A stretch of DNA of 64,000 bases from Mycobacterium sp. 1554424.7 (GTDB lineage Bacteria > Actinomycetota > Actinomycetes > Mycobacteriales > Mycobacteriaceae). Position 1 is the first letter of the stretch. Every line of letters starts with the position of its first letter. The stretch spans positions 1-64,000 of the forward strand of contig NZ_LZSE01000117.1 of assembly GCF_001665295.1 (NCBI RefSeq). The letters are read 5' to 3'. The notes under the pieces were generated by a model. That model searched no databases. It saw only the letters and a program-made list of their open reading frames with translations, and was not told the origin of the DNA. This document shows positions 1 to 8,540 of this stretch, in pieces. The position numbers were made by a program, and so were the translations under genes.

Positions 1-1029
1 TCCGGCAGCCGCCGGGGCACGGACCAGAGCCGGCGCCGCTGGCTGCCGGGGTCGAGCGGCTCCTTCGGCGGCGGAGGCCCGGGACACGTCTGACGGCGCG
101 CACACCGGCGGCAGGGCGGGCGCGACCCGGCCGCCCGTGCCCCCGCCCGAGCCGGTTTGGGTGTTGATGCCGCCGGTACCGCCAGCACCTCCCATCCCGC
201 CGGTGCCGAACAGCCCGGCGTGGCCGCCGGCCCCGCCCGCGCCGCCGACCGAACTGGTCAGGCTGTTGAGGCCGCTGCCGGCGTTGCCGCCGTTGCCGCC
301 GGCCCCGGCGGCGCCGGTGAGCCAGCCGCCGTTCCCGCCCGCGCCGCCCGCCCCGCCGCTGCCGCCGGCGTGGGTGGCGTCCCCGTTCGCGGCGGCGGCG
401 CCGGTTCCGCCGGCCCCGCCGTTGCCCCACAGCCAGGCGTGGCCGCCCGCCCCGCCGACGCCGCCGCTGGCGCCGGTGGCGGTGGCGGTGGGCGAGCCGC
501 CGTTCCCGCCGTTGCCGCCGCTGCCGATCAACCCGGCGGCTCCGCCGTTACCGCCGTTGAGGCCGGACCCCGCCGGTTCGGAAAAGCCGTTGCCGCCATT
601 GCCATATAGGAGGCCACCGGGCTGACCGTTCGGGCTGGCCGCCGTCCCGTCGGCGCCGTTCCCGATAAGCGGGCGGCCGAACAGCGTCTGGGTCGGCGCG
701 TTGATCGCACCCAGCACGTCCTGCTCGAGGGTCTGCAACGGCGAGGCGTTGGCCGCCTCGGCGGCGGCGTAGGACAGGTCCGCGCTGTTCAAGAGGCTTA
801 CGAATTGGTCGTGAAACACCGAGGCCTGCGCGCTGAACGCCTGATACGCCTGGCCATAGCCGCCGAACAGCGCCGAAATTGCCGCCGACACCTCATCGGA
901 GGCGGCCGCCTGGATTTGGGCCGTAGGCGCAAGGGCCGCGGCGTTGGCTGCGCTGATAGCCGATCTGATCCCCGCCAAGTCTGTTGCCGCCGACGCCACG
1001 GCGTCCGGTGCTGCGATCACGAAAGACAT
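1..1029 (-). CDS. PE_PGRS family protein (3' end outside window)
   Basis: Reading the minus strand from an ATG at 1029 gives a classic PE domain of about 93 residues starting [15 protein letters not shown]. The linker contains the conserved [11 protein letters not shown] signature, and a PGRS tract of repeated GGxGGxGG and GGAGG units spans roughly nt 610-140. A GGGAGGTC ribosome binding site precedes the ATG. PE domains are exported by type VII (ESX-5) secretion, and PGRS proteins are usually found at the cell surface or outer membrane. From about nt 130 to the window edge the frame stays open but stops being glycine-rich (many Pro, Arg and Ala, one Cys). It may be the start of a distinct C-terminal segment or a reading-frame slip. 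The stop codon is not in the window. The family is certain; the individual function is unknown. Confidence 0.9.
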   Translation of the reverse strand, partial: MSFVIAAPDAVASAATDLAGIRSAISAANAAALAPTAQIQAAASDEVSAAISALFGGYGQAYQAFSAQASVFHDQFVSLLNSADLSYAAAEAANASPLQTLEQDVLGAINAPTQTLFGRPLIGNGADGTAASPNGQPGGLLYGNGGNGFSEPAGSGLNGGNGGAAGLIGSGGNGGNGGSPTATATGASGGVGGAGGHAWLWGNGGAGGTGAAAANGDATHAGGSGGAGGAGGNGGWLTGAAGAGGNGGNAGSGLNSLTSSVGGAGGAGGHAGLFGTGGMGGAGGTGGINTQTGSGGGTGGRVAPALPPVCAPSDVSRASAAEGAARPRQPAAPALVRAPAAAG

Positions 1030-1146
1030 GTCTGACCTCCCAAGTCGGCCGGGAAAGCTTAGCGCCGCCACGTACCACACGTCGGAATTTCGACCAGGTC
1101 AGAGGGATTCCGCAGGGAATATGGGAGATTCAATGACCAACGGTCG

Positions 1147-2259
1147 TCAATTGGTGCGAGCGTCGCTTAACCGCCGGGCCAGTTCGTCCGTGAACTCGGC
1201 GGCCTGCGCCGGGGTGTCCAGCGCGAAGCGTGCGGCGGTGGCGCGATCGCCGTCCTCGTTGTGGCGCACCAGGATTGGGATTCCGTCGTCGCTGATGGCG
1301 TCGAACGCGTCCTCGTCGGTGATGTCGTCGCCCAGATAGACCGGTACCAGGGGTCCGGAGTTGCCCAGATGCTCGAGCACCCAACGAAGGGTCTTCCCCT
1401 TGTCCCAGTCCATGTCGGGGCGTAGCTCGATGACCTCGCGGCCGGTGGTCACCCGCAGCGCGTCGCGCTGACCCGCCGCGCGCACCGCCGCGGCCACCTC
1501 GCCGACGCGGTCGCGCGCGGCGTTGCGGTAATGCACGGCGACCCCGAACCGCTTGTGCTCCACTGCGATTCCGGGAATGGAACCCAGCCGCTCGCGCAGC
1601 TCGGCGGCCGCCTGTTCGAGCACCGGGACGGCCGCCGCCGCGTCCTCGTTTTGGTGGTGTGACCCATCGGGCGCGGTCAGCTCGAAACCGTGGCTGCCCG
1701 CGTACCAGATGCCCGGCACGCCCAGGCGCTCGGTCACGTCGGCGAGGTCGCGCCCGGACAGCACCGCGACCGGGCATTGCGCGGCCAGGTTCCGCAGCGC
1801 CTCGACGGCGCCGGGGACCGGCGTCGCGGCGTCCGGGTCGTTGACGATGTCGGACAGCGTGCCGTCGAAGTCGTAGAACACGGCCGGCCTGCGGTCGGCC
1901 AGGGCGCCCAGGGCCTCCCGAGCGTCCGGCAGCTCCGACATCCGGCGGTCCCTGGTGCGCACGGCGATCTGGCCGAGTTCCTCGACGACCGCGTCGCCGT
2001 CACCCGCGGGGTCGACACCGATGACCAACGCGAAACCGCGCTCGCGCGCGGCCCGCACGACCGCCGGGTCGCTGGTGACGACGACGCACCGACCCGTTCG
2101 CGGCGCCTCACTCAGGTCGCCGGCGTTCGAGAAGACGCCGGTGTCGACGCCGGCGTCCCGCAGCTGTCCCACCAGTGCCTCCGTGGACCCCAACGCGGCG
2201 TCGAACAGCACCGAGTCGTGACGGCGCGGGTCGATGGTGACCGGCTCCACGGTGGGCAC
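1147..2259 (-). CDS. otsB: Trehalose-6-phosphate phosphatase
   Basis: This 370-residue HAD-superfamily enzyme dephosphorylates trehalose 6-phosphate to trehalose, the last step of the OtsA-OtsB pathway in the cytosol. The catalytic motif YDFDGTLSD has its nucleophile and acid/base Asp at residues 130 and 132. LSGRDLADV (motif II region), DKGKTL (motif III Lys) and LGDDITDEDAF (motif IV) follow in order. The first ~120 residues form the extra N-terminal domain typical of mycobacterial OtsB2. The start is a GTG at 2259. The neighbouring acyltransferase and dnaE2 match the M. tuberculosis otsB2-Rv3371-dnaE2 order. OtsB2 is reported essential in M. tuberculosis because trehalose 6-phosphate is toxic when it builds up. 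Confidence 0.95.
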   Translation of the reverse strand: MPTVEPVTIDPRRHDSVLFDAALGSTEALVGQLRDAGVDTGVFSNAGDLSEAPRTGRCVVVTSDPAVVRAARERGFALVIGVDPAGDGDAVVEELGQIAVRTRDRRMSELPDAREALGALADRRPAVFYDFDGTLSDIVNDPDAATPVPGAVEALRNLAAQCPVAVLSGRDLADVTERLGVPGIWYAGSHGFELTAPDGSHHQNEDAAAAVPVLEQAAAELRERLGSIPGIAVEHKRFGVAVHYRNAARDRVGEVAAAVRAAGQRDALRVTTGREVIELRPDMDWDKGKTLRWVLEHLGNSGPLVPVYLGDDITDEDAFDAISDDGIPILVRHNEDGDRATAARFALDTPAQAAEFTDELARRLSDARTN

Positions 2260-2300
2260 CGATCAACGATCTCACGCGGACCGAGACCGCCGGGGCCGGG

Positions 2301-3626
2301 TCAGCGGAGCGAGGACGGGTGCGCTCGCTGCGACTGGGTCCGCAACGCGCGGGCCGTGCGCCGGCGCCGACGGTCCTTGCTGAACAGCAAGACGGAATCT
2401 TGGCTCAGCGCCACCAACCGCGCCACACCCAGTTCGATGCCGGCGGCCAGCTGCTTGACGTCGTCGGCGGCGTCGTAGTCGCCGGTGATGCCGAACACCA
2501 CCTCGTCGCCGTAGCTGAGCACACCGACCCCGGTGCTCAGCCGCACGGCGGTCGGGGGAATCGGCAGGAAGCGCTCCAGCGTCCGGCCCATCAGCCGCAG
2601 CTGGTGGCGAGGACCGGGCGCGTTGGTCGCCAGCGTCACGATCGCGCGTCGCGGAAGCCGCGCCAGCAGCTGGATCACGTTGCCGCGCAACATCGTTGGC
2701 AGCAAGTTGATCGCCGAATTCACGAGGTCGCCGAAGCCGGGCTCGTCGGGTTGCTTGGCCTTCGATTGGTGCTGCACGGCCCGCAACAGCTGGACGGGAT
2801 CCTCATGCTCGACGGGCAGATACGGCAGCATCGCCGAGCGCGTCGGCATCGGCACCAGGGTGCGCAGCGAGTCCGCCCGCGGTTGCTCGCCGCGGCCCAG
2901 CAGGACGGTCCGGAAGCCCTCGGTGATGGCCGCGAGCGCAACGTCGTTCACGGTCACCCCGAATTTGCGGCACACGCGGTCGACGGCGGAGCGCGGCACC
3001 CGCACGGTGCCGTACTTGCGCATGGTGGTGACGGGGCCGACCGACTGCCGCGCGGGCGGCCACATCGCGCCGACGAGGGTGTCCGCCAGCCCCGAGGCGC
3101 GCCCCAGGGCGTCGGCCCAGCCGCGCTTTTGATCAGGTGTCGGCGCAACCCCTTTCGGGCCGGCGTGGTTGGCGAACGTGTCCCGGTCGGCGTCGTCGCA
3201 CAGCCGGGTGAGCAGGTGCGCGGCGGAGTGGCCGTCGGCCAGCCAGTGATGGACCTTCATCAGGATCGCCCACCGATTGCCCCTCAGGCCCTCGATGACC
3301 CAGCACTCCCACAGAGGACGGTCCAGGTCGAGGGGACGCTCCAGGGCATGGGCGATGGCCCGGGACAATTCGGCGTCATCACCCGGACGGCGAACCACCA
3401 CCCGGCGCACGTGATGGGCGAAATCGAGTCCCGGGCAGTCGATCCACTCGAAGGTCTGGGTTTGTAGCAGCTGCGTGCATCGCGGTATCGACGGAAGCCG
3501 TTCCGCCAGAAGCTCTTTCAGCAATGCGTCGTCGGGGGCGGCCCCGTCGACGATGGCGACGGCCCCGATCGCCAGGCTCGCATGCTGATCGGGGAAGGCC
3601 GTGTCCAGTGTCTTCACCTGCGCCAT
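2301..3626 (-). CDS. WS/DGAT-type acyltransferase (Rv3371-like)
   Basis: The 441-residue protein belongs to the wax ester synthase / diacylglycerol acyltransferase family, which esterifies acyl-CoA onto diacylglycerol or fatty alcohols to make storage triacylglycerol or wax. The active-site HHxxxDG motif is present as HHWLADG about 145 residues in, and a condensation-domain fold extends from there (NDVALAAITEGFR, conserved NxPGP as TNAPGP). I chose the ATG at 3626 (MAQVKTLD), because upstream in-frame sequence up to 3740 lacks family similarity and overlaps the dnaE2 promoter. It is transcribed divergently from dnaE2 and lies 41 bp from otsB in the same direction. The substrate cannot be predicted from sequence. 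Confidence 0.88.
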   Translation of the reverse strand: MAQVKTLDTAFPDQHASLAIGAVAIVDGAAPDDALLKELLAERLPSIPRCTQLLQTQTFEWIDCPGLDFAHHVRRVVVRRPGDDAELSRAIAHALERPLDLDRPLWECWVIEGLRGNRWAILMKVHHWLADGHSAAHLLTRLCDDADRDTFANHAGPKGVAPTPDQKRGWADALGRASGLADTLVGAMWPPARQSVGPVTTMRKYGTVRVPRSAVDRVCRKFGVTVNDVALAAITEGFRTVLLGRGEQPRADSLRTLVPMPTRSAMLPYLPVEHEDPVQLLRAVQHQSKAKQPDEPGFGDLVNSAINLLPTMLRGNVIQLLARLPRRAIVTLATNAPGPRHQLRLMGRTLERFLPIPPTAVRLSTGVGVLSYGDEVVFGITGDYDAADDVKQLAAGIELGVARLVALSQDSVLLFSKDRRRRRTARALRTQSQRAHPSSLR

Positions 3627-3764
3627 CTCAGTCCCCGCCGTCGATTTTTTGCATCCGTACCAGTATCCGGTGCGGCGCCCCGTGCGCGGTAGCACCGCAG
3701 CGTTAAGACCTTGTTTAGGAGTTGAAGATCCGTTTAACAACCGTTGTCATAAGCCGGGGTTAAA

Positions 3765-3780
3765 TCGAACATACATTCGA
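3765..3780 (+). promoter_or_regulatory. LexA/SOS box upstream of dnaE2
   Basis: The 16-base palindrome TCGAAC-ATAC-ATTCGA matches the mycobacterial LexA operator TCGAAC-N4-GTTCGA with one mismatch. It lies 24 bp before the dnaE2 ATG, so it would repress dnaE2 until DNA damage. The acyltransferase gene diverges about 140 bp away. Confidence 0.88.
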
Positions 3781-3804
3781 GTAGACTCGGCGACGTGGGC
3801 TGGT

Positions 3805-6800
3805 ATGGGTTGGTTTAACGGGCCGCCGAGCTGGGCGGAAATGGAGCGGGTGCTCGACGGCAAGCCGCGCCACGCCGGTGCGCCGGCGGACCCCCCGGAG
3901 GACGCCCCGCTGTCGCGCAAGCGGGGGACGTACCGGCCGCCCGACGACACCCGGCCGGCCCGCTCGTCGGTCGCATATGCCGAGCTGCACGCGCATTCGG
4001 CGTTCAGCTTCCTCGACGGCGCCAGCACCCCCGAGGAGATGGTGGAGGAGGCCGCCCGGCTGGGCCTGCGCGCCCTGGCGCTCACCGACCACGACGGCCT
4101 GTACGGGGCGGTGCGGTTCGCCGAGGCGGCCGCCGAACTCGAGCTGAACACCGTGTTCGGCGCCGAACTCTCGCTGGGGCCCGGCGCGCGCACCGAGACG
4201 CCGGATCCGCCCGGCCCGCACCTGCTGGTGCTGGCCCGCGGCCCGGAGGGTTACCGACGGCTGTCGCGGCAGCTGGCCGCGGCGCACCTGGCCGGCGGGG
4301 AGAAGGGCAAGCCGCGCTACGACCTCGACGCGCTGACCGAGGCCGCCGGCGGGCACTGGCACATCCTGACCGGGTGCCGCAAAGGCCATGTGCGCCAAGC
4401 GCTCTCCGACGCGGGACCGGAGGCTGCGGAGCGGGCGCTGGCCGACCTGGTGGACCGGTTCGGCGCGCACCGGGTCAGCATCGAGCTGACCCGGCGCGGT
4501 CACCCGCTCGACGACGAACGCAACGCGGCGCTGGCCGGGATCGCGCCGCGCTTCGGCGTCGGCGTCGTCGCCACCACCGGCGCGCACTTCGCGCATCCGT
4601 CGCGCGGCCGGCTGGCGATGGCGATGGGCGCCATCCGGGCCCGGGAGTCTTTGGATTCGGCCGCCGGATGGCTCGCCCCGCTGGGCGGTTCACACCTGCG
4701 CTCCGGCGAGGAGATGGCCCGGCTGTTCGGCCAGCTTCCGGGAGCGGTGACGGCCGCCGCCGAACTCGGCGAGCAGTGCGCGTTCGGGCTGGCGCTCATC
4801 GCGCCGCAGCTGCCGCCGTTCGACGTGCCCGACGGGCACACCGAGGACAGCTGGCTGCGGCAGCTGGCCATGGCGGGCGCGCGCGAGCGCTACGGGCTCC
4901 CGGAAGCGGCGCCGCGCGCCTACGCCCAGATCGAGCACGAGCTGAAAGTCATTGCGCACCTGACTTTTCCGGGCTACTTCCTGGTGGTGCACGACATCGC
5001 GCGGTTCTGCCGGGAAAACAACATCCTGTGCCAGGGCAGGGGATCGGCGGCCAATTCCGCGGTCTGTTACGCCCTGGGCGTCACCGCGGTGGACCCGGTG
5101 GCCAACGAGCTGCTGTTCGAGCGCTTCCTGTCGCCGGCCCGCGACGGGCCGCCCGACATCGACATGGACATCGAATCGGACCAGCGCGAGAAGGTCATCC
5201 AGTACGTCTACGACAAATACGGCCGCGACTACGCCGCCCAGGTCGCCAACGTCATCACCTACCGCGGCCGGATCGCGGTGCGCGACATGGCCCGCGCCCT
5301 GGGCTTTTCACAGGGGCAGCAGGACGCGTGGAGCAAGCAGATCAGCCACTGGAACGGGTTGGCCGACTCGCCCGACATCGAGGACATCCCGGAACAGGTG
5401 ATCGACCTGGCCAATCAGATCCGGAACCTGCCGCGGCACATGGGCATCCACTCCGGCGGCATGGTGATCTGCGACCGCCCCATCGCCGACGTGTGCCCGG
5501 TGGAGTGGGCGCGCATGGAGAACCGCAGCGTCCTGCAGTGGGACAAGGACGACTGCGCGGCAATCGGTTTGGTGAAGTTCGACCTGCTCGGGCTGGGCAT
5601 GCTCTCGGCGCTGCACTACGCCATCGACCTGGTGGCCGAGCACAAGGGGATCGAGGTGGACCTGGCCCGCCTCGACCTCTCCGAGCCCGCGGTGTACGAG
5701 ATGCTGTGCCGCGCCGATTCCGTCGGCGTGTTCCAGGTGGAGTCGCGGGCGCAGATGGCCACCCTGCCCCGGCTGCGGCCGCGGGTGTTCTACGACCTGG
5801 TGGTGGAGGTCGCGCTGATCCGCCCCGGGCCCATCCAGGGCGGGTCGGTGCACCCCTACATCCGGCGGCGCAACGGCGTCGACCCGGTCACCTACGACCA
5901 CCCGTCCATGGAATCCGCGCTGCGAAAGACGCTGGGGGTGCCACTTTTTCAGGAGCAGCTGATGCAGCTCGCGGTCGACTGCGCCGGCTTTTCCGCCGCG
6001 GAGGCCGACCAGCTGCGGCGGGCCATGGGCTCCAAGCGCTCGACCGAACGGATGCGACGGCTGCGCGGCCGGTTCTACGACGGCATGCGCGAACTGCACG
6101 GCGCCCCCGACGACGTGATCGACCGGACCTACGAAAAGCTGGAGGCCTTCGCCAATTTCGGCTTCCCCGAAAGCCACGCGCTGTCCTTCGCGTCGCTGGT
6201 GTTCTACTCGTCGTGGTTCAAGCTGCACCACCCGGCGGCGTTCTGCGCGGCGCTGCTGCGCGCGCAGCCGATGGGCTTCTACTCGCCGCAGTCGCTGGTG
6301 GCCGACGCGCGCCGGCACGGGGTGACGGTGCACGGCCCGGACGTCAACGCCAGCCTGGCGCACGCCACCCTCGAGAACAACGGGACGGAGGTGCGGCTCG
6401 GCCTGGGCGCCGTCCGCCACATCGGCGACGACCTCGCCGAGAAGCTGGTCGACGAGCGAAAGGCCAACGGCCCGTTCGCATCCCTGCTGGACCTGACGAC
6501 CCGGCTGCAGCTGTCCGTGCCGCAGGCCGAGGCGCTGGCCACGGCCGGGGCGCTGGGCTGCTTCGGCATGTCCCGGCGCGAGGGGCTGTGGGCGGCCGGC
6601 CCGGCCGCCACCCAACGCCCGGACCGGTTGCCCGGCGTGGGCGCCCACGGCGCTGACGGGTCGCACATCCCGGCGCTGCCGGGGATGAGCGAGCTGGAGC
6701 TGGCCGCCGCCGATGTGTGGGCCACCGGCATCTCCCCGGACAGCTACCCGACGCAGTTCCTGCGCGAGGACCTCGACGCGATGGGCGTGGTGCCCGCCGA

Positions 6801-7098
6801 GGCGCTGGCATCCGTGCCCGACGGCGACCGCGTGCTGATCGCCGGCGCGGTGACCCATCGGCAGCGGCCCGGGACGGCCCAGGGCGTGACGTTTATCAAC
6901 CTCGAGGACGAGACCGGGATGGTCAACGTGCTCTGCACGCCGGGGGTGTGGGCGCGACACCGCAAGCTGGCCAACGCCGCCCCCGCGCTGTTGATCCGCG
7001 GGCAGGTGCAAAACGCCAGCGGCGCCATCACCGTCGTGGCCGAGCGGCTGGGCCGCATCACCCTGGCGGTGGGCTCGAAGTCGCGCGACTTCCGCTAA
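3805..7098 (+). CDS. dnaE2: Error-prone DNA polymerase III alpha, DnaE2
   Basis: This 1097-residue C-family polymerase carries out damage-tolerant, mutagenic synthesis, in M. tuberculosis together with ImuA' and ImuB. An N-terminal PHP domain starts with ELHAHSAFSFLDGAS. The polymerase active site PDIDMDIES has acidic residues at 451, 453 and 455. FANFGFPESHALSFA follows, and an OB-fold near the C-terminus contains FINLEDETGMVNVLC. I chose the ATG at 3805 (MGWFNGPPSW), which matches the known DnaE2 N-terminus; in-frame codons upstream would run through the SOS box. No imuA' or imuB lies next to it here. No beta-clamp-binding motif was assessed. Confidence 0.97.
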   Translation: MGWFNGPPSWAEMERVLDGKPRHAGAPADPPEDAPLSRKRGTYRPPDDTRPARSSVAYAELHAHSAFSFLDGASTPEEMVEEAARLGLRALALTDHDGLYGAVRFAEAAAELELNTVFGAELSLGPGARTETPDPPGPHLLVLARGPEGYRRLSRQLAAAHLAGGEKGKPRYDLDALTEAAGGHWHILTGCRKGHVRQALSDAGPEAAERALADLVDRFGAHRVSIELTRRGHPLDDERNAALAGIAPRFGVGVVATTGAHFAHPSRGRLAMAMGAIRARESLDSAAGWLAPLGGSHLRSGEEMARLFGQLPGAVTAAAELGEQCAFGLALIAPQLPPFDVPDGHTEDSWLRQLAMAGARERYGLPEAAPRAYAQIEHELKVIAHLTFPGYFLVVHDIARFCRENNILCQGRGSAANSAVCYALGVTAVDPVANELLFERFLSPARDGPPDIDMDIESDQREKVIQYVYDKYGRDYAAQVANVITYRGRIAVRDMARALGFSQGQQDAWSKQISHWNGLADSPDIEDIPEQVIDLANQIRNLPRHMGIHSGGMVICDRPIADVCPVEWARMENRSVLQWDKDDCAAIGLVKFDLLGLGMLSALHYAIDLVAEHKGIEVDLARLDLSEPAVYEMLCRADSVGVFQVESRAQMATLPRLRPRVFYDLVVEVALIRPGPIQGGSVHPYIRRRNGVDPVTYDHPSMESALRKTLGVPLFQEQLMQLAVDCAGFSAAEADQLRRAMGSKRSTERMRRLRGRFYDGMRELHGAPDDVIDRTYEKLEAFANFGFPESHALSFASLVFYSSWFKLHHPAAFCAALLRAQPMGFYSPQSLVADARRHGVTVHGPDVNASLAHATLENNGTEVRLGLGAVRHIGDDLAEKLVDERKANGPFASLLDLTTRLQLSVPQAEALATAGALGCFGMSRREGLWAAGPAATQRPDRLPGVGAHGADGSHIPALPGMSELELAAADVWATGISPDSYPTQFLREDLDAMGVVPAEALASVPDGDRVLIAGAVTHRQRPGTAQGVTFINLEDETGMVNVLCTPGVWARHRKLANAAPALLIRGQVQNASGAITVVAERLGRITLAVGSKSRDFR

Positions 7099-7141
7099 AA
7101 ATTCGTAAAGCTGCGCATTACTGCCGGCAAACGAGTTGACG

Positions 7142-7167
7142 TTGCCAATCCGCCGCGTCATAAGCTA
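7142..7167 (+). promoter_or_regulatory. Putative promoter of first secreted mini-protein
   Basis: A -10-like TAAGCT lies at 7161-7166 with TTGACG at 7135-7140 (19 bp spacer). A 26-base block here is 22/26 identical to one at 7677-7702 ahead of the paralogous gene, so the regulatory DNA was duplicated with the coding sequence. Confidence 0.45.
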
Positions 7168-7207
7168 GCGAAAATCGGGTCGATAGCCATTCGAAAGACG
7201 GTTGTGC

Positions 7208-7546
7208 ATGAGATTCAAGCTCGCTCGCCACGTCGCCGCGATATTGGGTTGTGCTGCGGCGCTTGCTCTTTCTCCCGCGGTGGCCAGCGCCGATCCGCCG
7301 GACCCGCACCAGCCGGACCTGACGAAGGGCTACTGCCCGGGTGGGCGATGGGGTTTCGGCGATTTGTCCGTGTGCGACGGTGAGAAGTACCCCGACGGGT
7401 CGTTTTGGCACCAGTGGATGAATACCTACTATCTCGGCCCTCAGTCCCGTTACGACTGCGTCGGCGGCGACGAACCTCTCCCCGGCCCGCCGCCGCCCGG
7501 TGGCTGCAACGGGGCGATTCCGCCCGGCGGGCCGCCGCCGCCCTGA
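7208..7546 (+). CDS. Small secreted cysteine-containing protein, copy 1
   Basis: This 112-residue preprotein has a Sec-type signal peptide (basic MRFKLARH, hydrophobic core AAILGCAAALALS, cleavage after AVASA). The predicted mature part of about 86 residues opens DPPDPHQPDLTKGYCPGG and has four cysteines, the invariant segment CDGEKYPDGSFWHQW, and a Pro/Gly-rich tail. I do not recognise a characterised family. Four cysteines and many aromatic residues suggest two disulfides in a compact exported domain. A paralogue with about the same length follows at 7760. An in-frame TTG at 7202 is an alternative start, but ATG keeps the signal peptide the same as in copy 2. Confidence 0.8.
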   Translation: MRFKLARHVAAILGCAAALALSPAVASADPPDPHQPDLTKGYCPGGRWGFGDLSVCDGEKYPDGSFWHQWMNTYYLGPQSRYDCVGGDEPLPGPPPPGGCNGAIPPGGPPPP

Positions 7547-7676
7547 TCTTGGGGGTCAGCCGGCCCTCCTGCGTCGAACGTGCACTGGCGGAGGGGTTTT
7601 GGTGGCGAAATTCTCGCCGTGGGCGCACGTTCGGCGAGGCTAGGCGGGTGGTGTGCCTCTTGCGCGGAACGGCACA

Positions 7677-7702
7677 TGGCAAATCCACCGCGTCGTAAGC
7701 TA
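7677..7702 (+). promoter_or_regulatory. Duplicated promoter block of second secreted mini-protein
   Basis: This block matches 22 of 26 bases of 7142-7167 and keeps the -10-like TAAGCT (7696-7701). It lies 57 bp before the second ATG. The TTGACG of copy 1 is not preserved. Confidence 0.4.
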
Positions 7703-7759
7703 TTCGAAGAGATCGCTTGGAATCGGCTGTGTTGATTCAATGTTTCGAGGGAGTCGAAA

Positions 7760-8110
7760 ATGAAATTCAAGCCCGTTCGTCACGGCGCTGCGATATTGGG
7801 TTGTGCTGCGGCGCTTGTTCTTTCTCCCGCGGTGGCCAGCGCCGATCCGCCCGACCCGCACCAGCCGGACATGACGAAGGGCTTCTGCCCGGGGGGTCGA
7901 TGGGGGTACGGCAATTTGGCCGTGTGCGACGGCGAGAAGTATCCCGACGGGTCGTTTTGGCACCAGTGGATGAAGACCTGGATTGTCGGCCCGCAATTTT
8001 ATTACGACTGCGTCGGCGGCGACGAACCGCTGCCGGGGCCGCCGCCGCCCGGTGGCTGCGGCGGGGCGATTCCGCCCGACCAGCCGGCGCCGCCCCCGCC
8101 CCCGCCCTAG
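7760..8110 (+). CDS. Small secreted cysteine-containing protein, copy 2
   Basis: This 116-residue paralogue of the gene at 7208 has the same signal peptide core, all four cysteines, CDGEKYPDGSFWHQW and the DEPLPGPPPPGGC tail. The end is drawn out by extra prolines. The main differences are in the segment between the Trp cluster and the third Cys (TWIVGPQFYYDC versus TYYLGPQSRYDC). A GAGGGAG ribosome binding site precedes the ATG. Its TAG stop overlaps the TAG stop of the convergent PNPOx-like gene through a shared CTAG at 8107-8110. Function is unknown; export to the envelope or medium is inferred. Confidence 0.8.
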   Translation: MKFKPVRHGAAILGCAAALVLSPAVASADPPDPHQPDMTKGFCPGGRWGYGNLAVCDGEKYPDGSFWHQWMKTWIVGPQFYYDCVGGDEPLPGPPPPGGCGGAIPPDQPAPPPPPP

Positions 8111-8517
8111 CCCGTGGGCGTCGTCCACACCTTCGTCGGCGTGATCTTCAGCCGGGTGCTGTAAGTCGCCATTGCCTCGGTAAGGCCGAACTTCGCGGCG
8201 AGCTCCTCGTACTTAGCCCAGTACGGCGCGTCGTCTCGGCAGTCGACGTCGGTGGCGTCGACCTCCGCGATGCCACCGATGACGATGATTCCGCTGCCGT
8301 TGCCGTCGGAGTCCAGGTTCAGGCTCACCTCGGGGTGCGCCTTGATGTGGGCGACCTTGGCCGCCCCCGGCGTGGAATAGACCGTCAGCTTGGCACCGTC
8401 GAAGTGGAACCAGATCAGCCGTGGGACCGGCTGCCCCGATTTCGCGACGGTGGTCAGCCACCCATAATGATCGGACCTAAGCCTGCTGGAAACCTCTTGT
8501 GTCAGTTCGACGCTCAT
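8107..8517 (-). CDS. PNPOx-like flavin/F420 split-barrel protein (Rv3369-like)
   Basis: The 136-residue protein has the split beta-barrel sequence pattern of pyridoxamine-5'-phosphate-oxidase-like proteins and F420-dependent reductases (YGWLTTVAKSGQPVPRLIWF, then KVAHIKAHPEVSLNLD). In mycobacteria these proteins bind F420, FMN or heme derivatives; the cofactor is not decidable here. I chose the ATG at 8517 (MSVELTQEV), 23 bp from the divergent nitroreductase start, as in the M. tuberculosis Rv3369-Rv3368c pair. The C-terminus TPTKVWTTPTG is typical of the family. Confidence 0.85.
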   Translation of the reverse strand: MSVELTQEVSSRLRSDHYGWLTTVAKSGQPVPRLIWFHFDGAKLTVYSTPGAAKVAHIKAHPEVSLNLDSDGNGSGIIVIGGIAEVDATDVDCRDDAPYWAKYEELAAKFGLTEAMATYSTRLKITPTKVWTTPTG

Positions 8518-8540
8518 GATGCCGAATGTAGTCTCCACAC

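Noticed and set aside
137-625. Proline-rich plus-strand gene
   Set aside because: It is the reverse complement of the PGRS glycine repeats (GGC/GCC codons read as Pro/Ala).
5308-7161. 617-codon open frame antisense to dnaE2
   Set aside because: Shadow: Arg/Gln/His-rich composition, no recognisable domain; dnaE2 is certain on the other strand.
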